From contig JAMPIU010000182.1 in assembly GCA_023667845.1 (NCBI GenBank), positions 1-64,000 of the forward strand: a stretch of 64,000 nt of DNA, given 5' to 3'. The translations under genes and the position numbers were made by a program. The notes beneath the pieces were generated by a model. That model made no database searches. It had not been told where the DNA came from and saw only the letters and a program-made list of their open reading frames with translations. Below are positions 27,349 to 38,216 of this stretch, in pieces. The first letter of the stretch is position 1. The number at the start of each line of letters is the position of its first letter. Source of the stretch: Dehalobacter sp. (GTDB lineage: Bacteria; Bacillota; Desulfitobacteriia; Desulfitobacteriales; Syntrophobotulaceae).

Positions 27349-28899
27349 ATGTCCGAGGCAACAGGGAGGCCGCTCCTGCTGATGATCCTGGACGGTTGGG
27401 GCTGTAGCAAAGAAAAGAATGGAAATGCAACGCTGCTTGCAAAGATCCCGAATTTTTCCCGTTTGCAGGAAAGTTATCCACATACTCTTCTTAACGCTTC
27501 GGGTGCTGCAGTGGGATTGCCGGAAGGACAAATGGGCAATTCGGAGGTCGGCCACTTAAACATTGGCGCCGGCCGGGTCGTCTATCAGGAACTGACACGG
27601 ATCTTCAAGGCAATGGACGAAGGAGACCTTGTCAAGAATGAAGTGCTGCGCGAAGCAATGACCCGAGCCAGGGATTCCGGAAAAGCTTTTCACTTGCTGG
27701 GGCTGCTTTCGGACGGTGGTGTCCATTCCCATATCCGTCATTTGTTTGCATTACTGGACATGGCGGTTGAGGCCGGCGTAGAGAAGATTTATATTCATCC
27801 GGTTCTTGACGGCAGAGATGTTCTTCCCCAAAGCGCCAAGGAATTTATTCGGCAGCTGGAAAATAAACTGAAACAGCTTGGCAGAGGAAAAATTGCTACA
27901 GTTAGTGGGCGTTATTATGTGATGGACAGAGATAAGCGCTGGGACAGAGTGGAGAAAGCATATAAAGCCCTTGTAGCCGGAGAGGGGCCGATGGCCTGTA
28001 ATGCTCTGGCAGCTGTAGAGAATGCTTATGACAAAAAGATTGTCGATGAGTTTGTTGACCCGACCGTAATCACGGATGAATCAGGCCGTCCAGTGGCGGT
28101 CATTGAAAACGACGACAGTGTGCTTTTCTTTAATTTTCGGGCAGACCGGGCCAGAGAAATTACCCGGGCGTTTATTGAAGAAAATTTTGAAGGTTTTATA
28201 CGGACAAACCGTCCCCGGGTGCATTATGTCTGCCTTACCGAGTACGATGCCAGCTTTGACTGTCCGGTGGTTTTTCCGCCGCAAAACCTCGAAAATACAC
28301 TTGGCGAGGCTCTGGCAGCCAAAGGTCTAAGGCAGCTTCGCATCGCTGAAACAGAAAAATATGCGCATGTAACATTCTTTTTCAATGGTGGGATAGAGGA
28401 ACCTGAAGATGGAGAAGACCGCTGTCTGATTCCGTCACCGGGAGTGCCTACCTACAACCTGCAGCCGGAAATGAGCGCCTATGGCATCACCGAGGCCCTG
28501 CTTAGCAAAGTGCGGGAAGATCAATATGATGTAATTGTTTTAAATTTTGCTAACGCCGATATGATCGGACATACCGGATATCTTCTAGCGGCAGTCAAGG
28601 CCTTGGAAGCTGTCGATGTTTGTATCGGGAAGATCGTTGATGCAGTTCAGGCCAAAGGCGGGACTGTGTTAATTACTTCGGACCATGGAAATGCTGAGTG
28701 CATGATTGATCAGGAAACAAATTCACCGTTTACAGCGCATACGACCAATAAGGTACCGTTCATTCTGGTGAATGATACGTATAAAGACCGTACCCTCCGG
28801 GAGGGAGGAAGTCTCTGCGATATTGCACCGACAATGCTGAAGCTGCTGAAGCTTGATATTCCGGCGGAAATGACCGGTAAATCCTTGCTTTTATACTAG
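27349..28899 (+). CDS. gpmI: 2,3-bisphosphoglycerate-independent phosphoglycerate mutase
   Basis: 516 residues from ATG 27349 (GAGGTGA 5 bp upstream, overlapping the tpiA stop). The Mn-dependent alkaline-phosphatase-like enzyme interconverts 3- and 2-phosphoglycerate. Visible: LMILDGWGCSKE with metal ligand Asp, the catalytic-Ser segment MGNSEVGHLNIGAG, HPVLDGRDVLP, RADRAREITRAF, NFANADMIGHTG and TSDHGNAECM. Manganese enzymes of this type are common in spore formers. Tight coupling with tpiA shows one operon. Confidence 0.98.
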   Translation: MSEATGRPLLLMILDGWGCSKEKNGNATLLAKIPNFSRLQESYPHTLLNASGAAVGLPEGQMGNSEVGHLNIGAGRVVYQELTRIFKAMDEGDLVKNEVLREAMTRARDSGKAFHLLGLLSDGGVHSHIRHLFALLDMAVEAGVEKIYIHPVLDGRDVLPQSAKEFIRQLENKLKQLGRGKIATVSGRYYVMDRDKRWDRVEKAYKALVAGEGPMACNALAAVENAYDKKIVDEFVDPTVITDESGRPVAVIENDDSVLFFNFRADRAREITRAFIEENFEGFIRTNRPRVHYVCLTEYDASFDCPVVFPPQNLENTLGEALAAKGLRQLRIAETEKYAHVTFFFNGGIEEPEDGEDRCLIPSPGVPTYNLQPEMSAYGITEALLSKVREDQYDVIVLNFANADMIGHTGYLLAAVKALEAVDVCIGKIVDAVQAKGGTVLITSDHGNAECMIDQETNSPFTAHTTNKVPFILVNDTYKDRTLREGGSLCDIAPTMLKLLKLDIPAEMTGKSLLLY

Positions 28900-28957
28900 T
28901 ATCCATGGCAAACAAACAAACCCAGGTGTATACCCAGTACCAAGGTACTAGCAATAG

Positions 28958-30274
<1,317 letters not shown>

Positions 30275-30370
30275 TCAGTCCTGGGTCCATCCACAATCGG
30301 CTATGGGCATTCCATCCGCAATAATCGGCCATTCAGGCCGTATTCCCTTGCGTCAACACTGGGGCTGTGC

Positions 30371-30414
30371 TAAAATAGCAATACTGACCATAATCAGACA
30401 AACATGCTATTTTA
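30371..30414. repeat. Inverted repeat in the eno-secG gap
   Basis: TAAAATAGCA (30371-30380) and TGCTATTTTA (30405-30414), perfect 10-bp arms with a 24-base spacer. A smaller CGGCC-ATTCA-GGCCG hairpin lies at 30326-30340. They may terminate eno or belong to the secG promoter region. Confidence 0.4.
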
Positions 30415-30493
30415 TGCCGACCAGGGAAACATATGCTGTAAATAGTTAAAGCCGGGTAAAATAACGGTTTAAACCTTTGAGGGAGGTGAAAAT

Positions 30494-30724
30494 ATGACAA
30501 TAGCAATCGTTGTAATTTTAATTATCAGTTCTCTCGGGTTAATCGCCACAGTTCTGCTGCAGCCAGGAAAAAGCGCTGGTCTTTCCGGTTCGATCACCGG
30601 AGCGGGTGAGCAATTTTTCGGTAAGGCTGCCAAAGGAAAGGAAGGCTTATTCGCCAAATTTGGTGTTGTATTTGCCGTTTTGTTCCTTGTAAGTTCGCTA
30701 GGGCTGACCATGTTTTTAAAATAA
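30494..30724 (+). CDS. secG: Preprotein translocase subunit SecG
   Basis: 76 residues with two TM helices (about 3-22 and 52-74) and the conserved LLQPGKSAGLSGSITG loop between them. SecG is the small non-essential subunit of the SecYEG channel and eases SecA-driven export. GAGGGAGG precedes ATG 30494. In Firmicutes secG heads the secG-est-rnr-smpB-ssrA neighbourhood, which is recognisable here with changes. Confidence 0.95.
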   Translation: MTIAIVVILIISSLGLIATVLLQPGKSAGLSGSITGAGEQFFGKAAKGKEGLFAKFGVVFAVLFLVSSLGLTMFLK

Positions 30725-30853
30725 GATAACAGCAAGATCCCGTGACCTGCAGATTTATCCGTAATTGTGCGGATTATTCGGTATAAAATAAGGTCAACAC
30801 ACCAGGCTGCGTGGAACATACTTCGTGTGGTTATTTATTAGGAGGTAGTAGGA

Positions 30854-32863
30854 ATGGATTTCTCACAGATACCCTTAGTGGGTGTAGGAGCAGGAATTAT
30901 CGGACTGCTCATGGCATTGTTTTTTGCAAAAAGTGTACTTAAGGAAAGCGCCGGAAATGACAAAATGAAAGAAATTTCCAAAGCGATTCAAGTTGGCGCG
31001 ATGGCTTATCTAAACCGTCAATACAGAACGCTTATTCCGATTGTTATCATTATTTTTATTGCTTTATTTGCGTTAAAAGGTAACGCTGCGGCACCACTGT
31101 CCTTCTTGGTTGGTGCAGTAGCTTCAGGTGCTGCAGGTTATGTCGGCATGGGGATTACGACCAGAGCCAATGCCCGTACAACAGAAGCTGCCCGTACCAG
31201 TTTGAACAAAGCACTCGGCGTGTCATTCCGTGCAGGCGCAGTTATGGGATTTTCGGTGGCTGGTCTGGGTCTGTTAGGTGTTGCCGGGCTGTTTATGATC
31301 TTTGGTGATGCTGAAACCATCAACTCCTTTGCTTTTGGCGCAAGTGCGATTGCACTGTTTGCCCGTGTCGGTGGAGGTATCTTTACCAAGGCTGCTGACG
31401 TTGGAGCGGACCTTGTAGGGAAGGTTGAAGCCGGAATTCCTGAAGATGATCCGCGTAACCCGGCAGTTATTGCTGATAATGTCGGTGACAACGTTGGTGA
31501 TACAGCAGGTATGGGTGCCGACTTGTTTGAATCTTATGCTGCAACCGCCATTTCCGGCATGCTGATCGGCTTTTCGGTCTTCGGCGGTCATGGCATTGGC
31601 GAGTCTATCTTCCTGATTATCGGTGCGATCGGTATTCTTGCCTCGATTATTGCCAGCTTCTTTGTGCGCACAGGAGAAAAGGCCAATCCACAGATGGCTC
31701 TGAACATGGGCCTTTGGGGAACAAATGTGATTACAGCTATTGGTTCTTTTGCCGCAGTCCATCTGCTGATGCCGGCAACTTATGTCACAGAATCCGGACT
31801 CGTACTCACACCAAACAGGATATTTTTAGCCATTATCTGCGGTCTTGCAGTAAATATTATCATTGGTTTGATCACGGAGTACTACACATCCAATGAAAAG
31901 AAACCGGCTCAGTCGATTGCCAAGGCCTCCGAAACCGGAGCAGCTACGAACATCATTACGGGTTTGGCTGTCGGTCTAAAAAGTACAGCTTTGCCGGTCA
32001 TTACGATTTGTGCTGCGATCCTGGTGGCTTATCAGGTTGCGGGTATATATGGCATTGCGATGGCTGCAATGGCGATGCTTTCCACAGCGGGAATCATCGT
32101 TGCGATTGACTCTTTCGGACCGGTGGCTGACAATGCCGGCGGTATTGCCGAAATGGCTGAACTCGATCCGAGTGTGCGTAAAACAACAGATAAACTTGAC
32201 GCTGTTGGAAATACCACAGCTGCCGTAGCTAAAGGCTTCGCGATTGGATCAGCTGCAATTACCGCGCTGGCTCTGTTCAACGCGTTTGCTGAACTTGCCG
32301 ACCTTCAGGTCATTGACATTCTTGTGCCGACGACGATTGTCGGTCTATTTATTGGTGCTGCCCTGCCGTTCCTGTTCTCCGCTTTTGCGATGCAGGCGGT
32401 CGGAAGAGCTGCGTTTGACATGATTGCTGAAGTCCGCCGTCAGTTCAGAGAAATCCCCGGACTGATGGAAGGCAAAGCGAAACCTGATTATGCAGCCTGC
32501 GTTGATATTTCGACCAAAGCGGCAATCAGACAAATGATCGCTCCAGGTTTACTGGCCGTATGCACACCGGTACTTGTTGGATTTATTTTAGGCAAGAGCG
32601 CCATGGGTGGAATGCTCGCAGGCGGTACATTTGCCGGCTTCCTGATGGCCGTATTCATGGCCAACGCCGGCGGGGCCTGGGACAATGCCAAGAAATATAT
32701 TGAATCCGGACATCATGGCGGCAAGGGGACTCCTGCTCACGCTGCAGCTGTTATCGGCGACACCGTTGGCGATCCGTTCAAAGATACTGCCGGTCCTTCC
32801 CTGAATGCTTTGATTAAGGTTATGGGAACAATTTCCCTGATCATCGCTCCTTTCCTTCGCTAA
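30854..32863 (+). CDS. hppA: Membrane-bound ion-pumping pyrophosphatase
   Basis: 669 residues with about 16 TM segments. Couples pyrophosphate hydrolysis to export of H+ or Na+. Signature acidic motif [18 protein letters not shown] with following [20 protein letters not shown] is intact, as is the C-terminal [14 protein letters not shown]. The [10 protein letters not shown] segment has Ala where K+-independent pumps have Lys, indicating the K+-dependent class. Whether the ion is H+ or Na+ cannot be decided here. GGAGGTAG precedes ATG 30854. It interrupts the usual secG-est order. Confidence 0.96.
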   Translation: MDFSQIPLVGVGAGIIGLLMALFFAKSVLKESAGNDKMKEISKAIQVGAMAYLNRQYRTLIPIVIIIFIALFALKGNAAAPLSFLVGAVASGAAGYVGMGITTRANARTTEAARTSLNKALGVSFRAGAVMGFSVAGLGLLGVAGLFMIFGDAETINSFAFGASAIALFARVGGGIFTKAADVGADLVGKVEAGIPEDDPRNPAVIADNVGDNVGDTAGMGADLFESYAATAISGMLIGFSVFGGHGIGESIFLIIGAIGILASIIASFFVRTGEKANPQMALNMGLWGTNVITAIGSFAAVHLLMPATYVTESGLVLTPNRIFLAIICGLAVNIIIGLITEYYTSNEKKPAQSIAKASETGAATNIITGLAVGLKSTALPVITICAAILVAYQVAGIYGIAMAAMAMLSTAGIIVAIDSFGPVADNAGGIAEMAELDPSVRKTTDKLDAVGNTTAAVAKGFAIGSAAITALALFNAFAELADLQVIDILVPTTIVGLFIGAALPFLFSAFAMQAVGRAAFDMIAEVRRQFREIPGLMEGKAKPDYAACVDISTKAAIRQMIAPGLLAVCTPVLVGFILGKSAMGGMLAGGTFAGFLMAVFMANAGGAWDNAKKYIESGHHGGKGTPAHAAAVIGDTVGDPFKDTAGPSLNALIKVMGTISLIIAPFLR

Positions 32864-32903
32864 GAGGTTAGGTCCGTCCAAACATCGTTTTCAAGTGAAA
32901 TAT

Positions 32904-32945
32904 ATGGAGATGCCTTTAAAGCATCTCCATTTCTATTTTCGTATG
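32904..32945 (+). terminator. Intrinsic terminator after hppA
   Basis: ATGGAGATGC-CTTTAAA-GCATCTCCAT (10-bp perfect stem, 32904-32930) followed by TTCTATTTTC. Confidence 0.85.
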
Positions 32946-33107
32946 AACTTTATTTATCCTAATAAATCATTTTATTTATTCTTTAAGACTATCAGCGAAG
33001 CTTATTTACCATCATAAAATCAAAGACATTGCATTCAGTAAAAAAATCTGTTTAAATAAACCGATAAGGACATTATTGCCTGATGTTGGTAAGTGGAAGG
33101 GAGAAGT

Positions 33108-33872
33108 ATGTTTACACGAGAAGAGCTGATCAAACCTTTTTACTTTTCAGGCGGAAGCACGGCGATCCTTCTGATTCACGGCTTTACAGCCTGCCCGATT
33201 GATATGAAGCCACTTGGCGAGAGATTGAAAAATTGGGGATATACAGTCCAGGCCCCGCTTCTGCCCGGCCATGGAACTTCAATAGAAGACTTGAAGAAGA
33301 CATCCTGGCAGGATTGGGAGCGAGCTGTTGCCGAAGCAGCTGAGCAATTAAAGAAAACGTGTCAGAGAGTCCTTGCCATTGGACATTCCATGGGCGGATT
33401 GCTGGCACTATCTCTGGCAGCTCAGGGCAGGATCGACGGTGCAGTCTCCATCAATGCCCCGATTATTTATGTTGATGAAAAGCTGCATCAGGCCGAAAGC
33501 TTGATAGGAAAAATAGAATATGTTGGCAAGCCGCATAAAACCGCTGAGATCAGCCTGAACAGCGAGGGAATCCCACATTTTTCCTATATTCAGGTACCGG
33601 TAATATCATTTATTTCCTTAAACCAAGCCATTGAACGAATGAAAGGAAAGTTGCCCCAAATTAGCTGTCCGACGCTTATGGTCCAGAGCATGGCTGACGG
33701 GACAGTCCATCCGTCCAGCGGCGAATTTATTCAGAAGAGCATCGGAGACCGTTATTGCGATGCAGTTTACTGGAAAGATGAGGACCACTATCTGCCGTTG
33801 AGCGCAGCGCGGGACGAATTGGCCCAAAAAATACGGGAATTTATAGAAAAGCGTCAGCTGCTGGTCCCATAG
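33108..33872 (+). CDS. Alpha/beta-hydrolase, carboxylesterase (Est30-like)
   Basis: 254 residues from ATG 33108 (GAAGGGAG upstream; an in-frame GTG at 33093 overlaps that site). Serine-hydrolase features: oxyanion segment ILLIHGFTACP, nucleophile elbow GHSMGG near residue 92, and the catalytic His in DEDHYLPLS near the C-terminus, with an acidic residue in the SMADGTV strand. Resembles the thermostable Est30/YvaK carboxylesterases that flank secG and smpB in Bacillus. Acts on short-chain esters in vitro; its cell role is unknown. Confidence 0.9.
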   Translation: MFTREELIKPFYFSGGSTAILLIHGFTACPIDMKPLGERLKNWGYTVQAPLLPGHGTSIEDLKKTSWQDWERAVAEAAEQLKKTCQRVLAIGHSMGGLLALSLAAQGRIDGAVSINAPIIYVDEKLHQAESLIGKIEYVGKPHKTAEISLNSEGIPHFSYIQVPVISFISLNQAIERMKGKLPQISCPTLMVQSMADGTVHPSSGEFIQKSIGDRYCDAVYWKDEDHYLPLSAARDELAQKIREFIEKRQLLVP

Positions 33873-33980
33873 GTCGGTTTACTGATTTTTTCTCAAAATA
33901 ATCTCAAGGAAATACCCATTGCCTGAGCGGTCAACAACGGGTAATATTATTAATAGATAAAGCAGCGAGGTGGAAATAAA

Positions 33981-34445
33981 TTGGCTGAGGGAATTAAGGT
34001 CATCGCTGAAAACAGAAAAGCCAGGCACGATTTCTTTGTCGAGGACAGTTATGAAGCCGGGATCATCTTAACGGGGACCGAGATAAAGTCAATCCGGGCC
34101 GGCCGTGTGAATCTCAAAGACAGTTATGCTGAGATTATCAAGGGTGAGGTCTGGCTAAATCAGATGCATATCAGCCCGTATGAACAAGGGAACAGGTTCA
34201 ACCATGATCCGCTGCGGAAGAGAAAACTGCTGCTTAATCGCACCGAGATTATTAAGATGGGGGATAAGGTCAAACTACAGGGAATGACCCTTGTCCCGTT
34301 AAAGATTTATCTCAAGCACGGCATGGCCAAAATTGAACTTGGGCTGTGCAAAGGCAAAAAAACTTATGACAAGCGGGATGATCTGGCCGAGCGGGATGCC
34401 AAAAGGCAAATGGAACGGGATTTAAGAGACAGAAACAAGGGTTAG
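33981..34445 (+). CDS. smpB: SsrA-binding protein SmpB
   Basis: 154 residues from TTG 33981 with GAGGTGG 7 bp upstream. SmpB binds tmRNA and mimics the tRNA anticodon arm during ribosome rescue. Visible: ENRKARHDF, the [20 protein letters not shown] core, and the C-terminal basic tail ([19 protein letters not shown]) that enters the empty mRNA channel. The rnr gene normally found just upstream is missing; ssrA lies about 2.9 kb downstream. Confidence 0.97.
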   Translation: MAEGIKVIAENRKARHDFFVEDSYEAGIILTGTEIKSIRAGRVNLKDSYAEIIKGEVWLNQMHISPYEQGNRFNHDPLRKRKLLLNRTEIIKMGDKVKLQGMTLVPLKIYLKHGMAKIELGLCKGKKTYDKRDDLAERDAKRQMERDLRDRNKG

Positions 34446-34467
34446 TTCGGGGAAAGGGGATGGGGAA

Positions 34468-35457
34468 ATGGACAGCAATCTACGAAAAAAAGCTGAAAGT
34501 CTGATCAATATCTATCAGCAGGTTGCCAAAGATTTTCGCTGGAAAAATTCAAGCAGTATCAATACGCTGATTGCTTTGTCTTATGTAACCAAAGACAAGG
34601 CTTATGACAGGAAAGAAATCGAAAGGGTCAATGACTATATCAAAAAGAATTTGGGTTCTTTTTCGAGTTTCAGACAAAGATCCATTCTGTATTCAGCCTT
34701 GCTGCTCGTCAATTCTCCCGATCCGGAAACAAAACTGGATATCCTTCTTGCTTATGATGAGAAACTCAAAGAAAACGGGTTTCGCAGTTACACATACAGG
34801 CCGGTGACTGCCTATACACTGTTCTTGAATTGCGAACCGCGCAAAGCCGATATTCGGATTGCCAAAGCCTATGAGATTTTCACCGAAATGAAGAAACATC
34901 ACCCCTGGCTGACTTCCGGTGATGATTATGCTGTCTCAATCCTGCTTGCAGCTTCGGATAAACCCGTACAGAGTATCATAGCCAAAATGGAAGAGCTGTA
35001 CAAAGAACTTCATGAATGTGGTTTTAGCCGTGGAAACGGGCTCCAATTCTTGTCGCACATCTTAAGTCTGAGCGAGGAGAACAGTAAGGCTAAAGCTGCA
35101 AGATGCCGCATCCTGTATGATTTCTTCGGTCAAAATAAATTAAAAGTCTACGCCAATAACTATGGAACACTCGGTCTGCTTACCTTGCTTGAAGATAAAA
35201 GCCAGAGAGCTGCGCGTGAGGTGCTCGGAATGAGTGAAGTTCTCCGAGAAGACCGAAATATCCGCTGGCTGGGCAAGGAGACTATTTTTCTTACAGCAGC
35301 GTCGCTCGTTTCTTGCACGATGTTGGAAAGCCTCAAAAACAGCAATGATGTGATCTATACCAATGCTTTTGTGACAATTGAAGCACTCATCGCAGCTCAA
35401 AATGCAGCAATGATCGGCGCTGCGTGTGCCGCAACGGCTGCATCCAGCGGTAGCTAG
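34468..35457 (+). CDS. DUF4003 family protein
   Basis: 329 residues starting 23 bp after smpB, preceded by GGGGAAAGGGG. Predominantly alpha-helical, no signal peptide; the last ~35 residues are small and hydrophobic (Ala-rich), perhaps a membrane-associated tail. The pattern (N-terminal LRKKAESLINIYQQVA, central YRPVTAYTL and GFSRGNGLQFLSHIL) matches the uncharacterised DUF4003 family of Firmicutes. Function unknown. Its stop codon overlaps that of the convergent PIG-L gene within a CTAG tetramer, so no space is left for a dedicated terminator. Confidence 0.8.
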   Translation: MDSNLRKKAESLINIYQQVAKDFRWKNSSSINTLIALSYVTKDKAYDRKEIERVNDYIKKNLGSFSSFRQRSILYSALLLVNSPDPETKLDILLAYDEKLKENGFRSYTYRPVTAYTLFLNCEPRKADIRIAKAYEIFTEMKKHHPWLTSGDDYAVSILLAASDKPVQSIIAKMEELYKELHECGFSRGNGLQFLSHILSLSEENSKAKAARCRILYDFFGQNKLKVYANNYGTLGLLTLLEDKSQRAAREVLGMSEVLREDRNIRWLGKETIFLTAASLVSCTMLESLKNSNDVIYTNAFVTIEALIAAQNAAMIGAACAATAASSGS

Positions 35458-36896
35458 CGTGTATCGATCATCCGCCAGGCAGTTTTGTCTATCAGGTGGC
35501 TATTAAAAGCAGACTCCGCATCCATAAAGACATGATCATAATGGCCAAATTCTAATTGCTGAAATGCTGATTGATTAATAATAAGGTGAGACATACCGCC
35601 CTGATTTGAAACATAAATATTTGCAGTCTCCCTTGTGATTGTATTTGTAGTTGGGTCCTGCGCATAGACCTCATTTCCTTTGACGATGAGGGTCAGGTGC
35701 GAGGACTTTTCTTTATTGATAAAGACCAGATTATAACGATATTCATTTAATTCCTTAATCATTTTTTGATCTGTTTGTATCATAAGATGCAAATTGCCTT
35801 CCTTGGAGATTTCTGCATAGACAGCTAAGATATCTCCTCCTTTGTCCACATCCAAAAGCAGTTTATCCTGAACAGGGTCCTGAATCAATATATTGCCGGC
35901 ATTTGGCGTAATGTCCGAATCTATATGCATGCCGCTGATTAGTTTAGCATCTGTATACTGACCGAATAATTCGCTCTGCTTTTCAAAACAGGACATCTGG
36001 AATCCCAGTGTTTTTTGCTGCGAATGATACAGCTTGATCGCATCGGTCTTTAATCTTATTTCCTGATCAGTTAGATCGAGTGTATACCACTTGGTACCGG
36101 TTTTAAGCAGTTTGGCCGGTGGCGCAAGATCCCTTTTATGCTGTGAGCCGGCTTCCGGGCTAGGCCATAAACCGCGGTGAATTAGATAAAGCCACTCTTT
36201 CTGCGGAGAATAGTTCAGCACAGTCAGCGTATATTTCGTGAAAGCATTGGTAGCCCAATGATCCGGATGTTTATCATTCGGGTGCGGCATGACAATATCG
36301 GTTGGCTGAAAATCGTGAATGATCTGTGATAAATCAGCGACAACATTTTGCCCGCAATACAGGCGGTTTTTCTTAAAACTGTCGGTATAGGGTGACCGGT
36401 CTGCTTGGGTATAGGGACTGGTGTACGGACTCGTTGAATTCCAGTTGGAAGACCATAGTGAGGCAAGTCCGCCGTCAGGATAACCCAGGAAGATAATATC
36501 GCTTTCAGAAACTCCTGATGAATCCAGAGCTTTCACTGATTCCTGCTGGCGTGTATAGCCAAAATTGATATATTCTTTTGATGTAAGCGTTATCTTTGTA
36601 TAGTCTAAATGGGCTGCAACCCTATAACCATCACCATTGGTCATAAGGACCACTTTTACTTTACCTCCGTTAGCCAGCGTCTTTTTGATGAGCATACCCG
36701 CCCCCAACGTCTCGTCATCGGGGTGCGGCGCAATAATCAGGACCCGGGAGCTCGCCCCAGGCGCATCGATATGTTCCGGAGTTGTGTTGACCATATAATT
36801 GGCAGCCATCTGATCGGATAGGATAAATACAAACGCGAATACAATAATCAGAGTCGAAGCAGCCAGGAGAATTCTTCTTTTCAAGATCTTTTTCAT
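35454..36896 (-). CDS. PIG-L family deacetylase, membrane-anchored
   Basis: 480 residues. An N-terminal TM segment (about 9-28) probably anchors the enzyme outside the cell. The PIG-L/LmbE zinc motif PHPDDETLGAG is at about residues 57-67, and the second metal motif PHPNDKHPDHWAT at about 205. The C-terminal ~190 residues are beta-rich and unassigned. Family members remove N-acetyl groups from GlcNAc-containing glycans, lipids or thiols. Gene is convergent with the DUF4003 gene. A minus-strand TATAAT lies at 36996-37001, about 100 bp upstream of the start. Confidence 0.88.
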   Translation of the reverse strand: MKKILKRRILLAASTLIIVFAFVFILSDQMAANYMVNTTPEHIDAPGASSRVLIIAPHPDDETLGAGMLIKKTLANGGKVKVVLMTNGDGYRVAAHLDYTKITLTSKEYINFGYTRQQESVKALDSSGVSESDIIFLGYPDGGLASLWSSNWNSTSPYTSPYTQADRSPYTDSFKKNRLYCGQNVVADLSQIIHDFQPTDIVMPHPNDKHPDHWATNAFTKYTLTVLNYSPQKEWLYLIHRGLWPSPEAGSQHKRDLAPPAKLLKTGTKWYTLDLTDQEIRLKTDAIKLYHSQQKTLGFQMSCFEKQSELFGQYTDAKLISGMHIDSDITPNAGNILIQDPVQDKLLLDVDKGGDILAVYAEISKEGNLHLMIQTDQKMIKELNEYRYNLVFINKEKSSHLTLIVKGNEVYAQDPTTNTITRETANIYVSNQGGMSHLIINQSAFQQLEFGHYDHVFMDAESAFNSHLIDKTAWRMIDTR

Positions 36897-37340
36897 AATA
36901 CCTCAGTTAAGCTCAGCAAAATTTGTGTTTAAGAATTTTTGCTCGAGTGATTTTATACAAATTTATAAGTCTCTATGGTTAAATTGCCACCTAATATTAT
37001 ACCTTAAAATAAGATGGTTAAAATAGATGAATGATAAAAATATAACAAATTGAAGTGATTTAAAAATTAACATTCTATATAAAATTCTGTATAAAGTGGT
37101 ATTATTTCAGGATGGTGTATTAAAATAACAAAAACAAATGCAAGTAGAACTCAAAAAGATAAAGCATTTAAAAAAATAATTGTAATAAAAAAGTAATTAA
37201 AATTAAAAATAAGGTTTTATAAGCCTGAATCATGCTTATTAAGGAAGATGTTTATGTTTTCTTAACATTAAATAAAAATTTTTAAGTTGGTACTAGTCAA
37301 AATGTAGAGATATGGTATAATGATATCGCTACACTTTCTC
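36897..37340. other. AT-rich gap between PIG-L and ssrA
   Basis: 444 bp of very AT-rich DNA between divergent units. It contains the presumed PIG-L promoter (minus strand, TATAAT at 37001-36996) and the ssrA promoter. No protein-coding or other RNA signal was seen. Confidence 0.6.
37313..37321 (+). promoter_or_regulatory. ssrA promoter (extended -10)
   Basis: TGG-TATAAT ends 19 bp before the mature tmRNA 5' end; TAGTCA 16 bp upstream of TATAAT may serve as the -35. Confidence 0.6.
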
Positions 37341-37693
37341 GGGGGCGTTTTAGACTCGCTCGGGGGAGCAATGGCAAGAGTTGCGTGTCGAGATCCCGCT
37401 TGACCTCGTTAAACAGCGGACAAACAATAACTGACAAAACAAATTACGCTTTAGCAGCTTAAGCTGCTACATCCTGCCTTCTGTGTCTGCGGTGAAGAGT
37501 TCAGGGTGTCAAAACAGCAGGCTATCCTGTGAGACCACCGTCTGAGGTCAATCAGGTAAACTAATCAGACTGGCTTCAAAGGAATCCCGCTTTCAGGAGT
37601 CCCGCGAAGCGAGAATTAAAATGAGAGCTACACACGTAGATGCTTTTGGTATTGTCTTTCGATACAGGGGTGCAAGTCCCCTCGCCTCCACCA
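37341..37693 (+). ncRNA. ssrA: Transfer-messenger RNA
   Basis: 353 bases. The 5' GGGGGCG pairs with CGCCTCC before the encoded CCA end (37691-37693) and gives a G3-U70 wobble pair, the identity element for alanyl-tRNA synthetase. The T-arm (GATACAGGGGTGCAAGTCCCC) is intact. The tag reading frame most likely resumes at GAC 37433, by analogy with the Bacillus ATAACT-GGC context, and encodes (A)DKTNYALAA followed by TAA at 37460. It is the rescue partner of SmpB encoded upstream. Its 3' end is a common integration target for mobile DNA. Confidence 0.95.
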
Positions 37694-37705
37694 AAATTCG
37701 TCCAA

Positions 37706-37780
37706 AAACCTGCTATTCATGCGGGTTTCAGCGTTTTTACGAAGTAAATTTTAAACGGTTTTCTAACCGTTTTTTATTTT
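37706..37780 (+). terminator. Hairpins and terminator after ssrA
   Basis: A first hairpin (AAACCTGC 37706-37713 with GCGGGTTT 37721-37728, one G-U) is followed by the stronger AAACGGTT-TTCT-AACCGTTT (37753-37772) and TTTTATTTT, a good intrinsic terminator. Confidence 0.8.
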
Positions 37781-38216
37781 GAGCAGAAAATTGCAAACAA
37801 AGAAGGCCATCAAGCCTTCATTGCTGCCACCAATTTCTTTGTTTTGAACAAAGACAAGACGAGTGTGACAAACTCATATTGACGGCTTGTCCCAAAATCG
37901 ACACCAGTGTCGATTTTGGGACAAGCCTAGTTATTGGATGCTTATCAGTGAGACTAATGTCGCAAAGAAGGAATTTATCAATTTGCCCAGAAATTACATT
38001 TATATCCATTGTATGACTGCTATTCATGAGTTTAACTTTTATATCCGGGAAATAGGCATGTGTCGGCTTATCTGGGATAAATAAAATGTGTCATTATTGA
38101 TACTTTAATTGTGTTTCATATGTCTAAGTATTAATTAGATAATATAGAATTTTGCTCTCGAAACATGAATCTTTTGGTTTGCTGGTGCATTTTTTTATTT
38201 TTGGGAGGTGGAAACT
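37781..38216. other. Non-coding stretch after ssrA
   Basis: 436 bp of AT-rich DNA. Apart from the 44-bp palindrome it holds only short open frames without ribosome sites; nothing else could be assigned. Confidence 0.5.
37884..37927. repeat. 44-bp near-perfect palindrome downstream of ssrA
   Basis: The left arm 37884-37904 (GGCTTGTCCC...) is the exact reverse complement of 37907-37927, with only CA at the centre: 21-bp arms. No T-run follows, so it is not a classical terminator. It could be a miniature inverted-repeat element, a recombination end or a protein-binding site. Confidence 0.8.

Noticed and set aside
37710-38028. 12-bp direct repeat CTGCTATTCATG flanking the palindrome
   Set aside because: Copies at 37710-37721 and 38017-38028 could be att-like repeats, but 12 bp in AT-rich DNA may be coincidence and no integrase is near.
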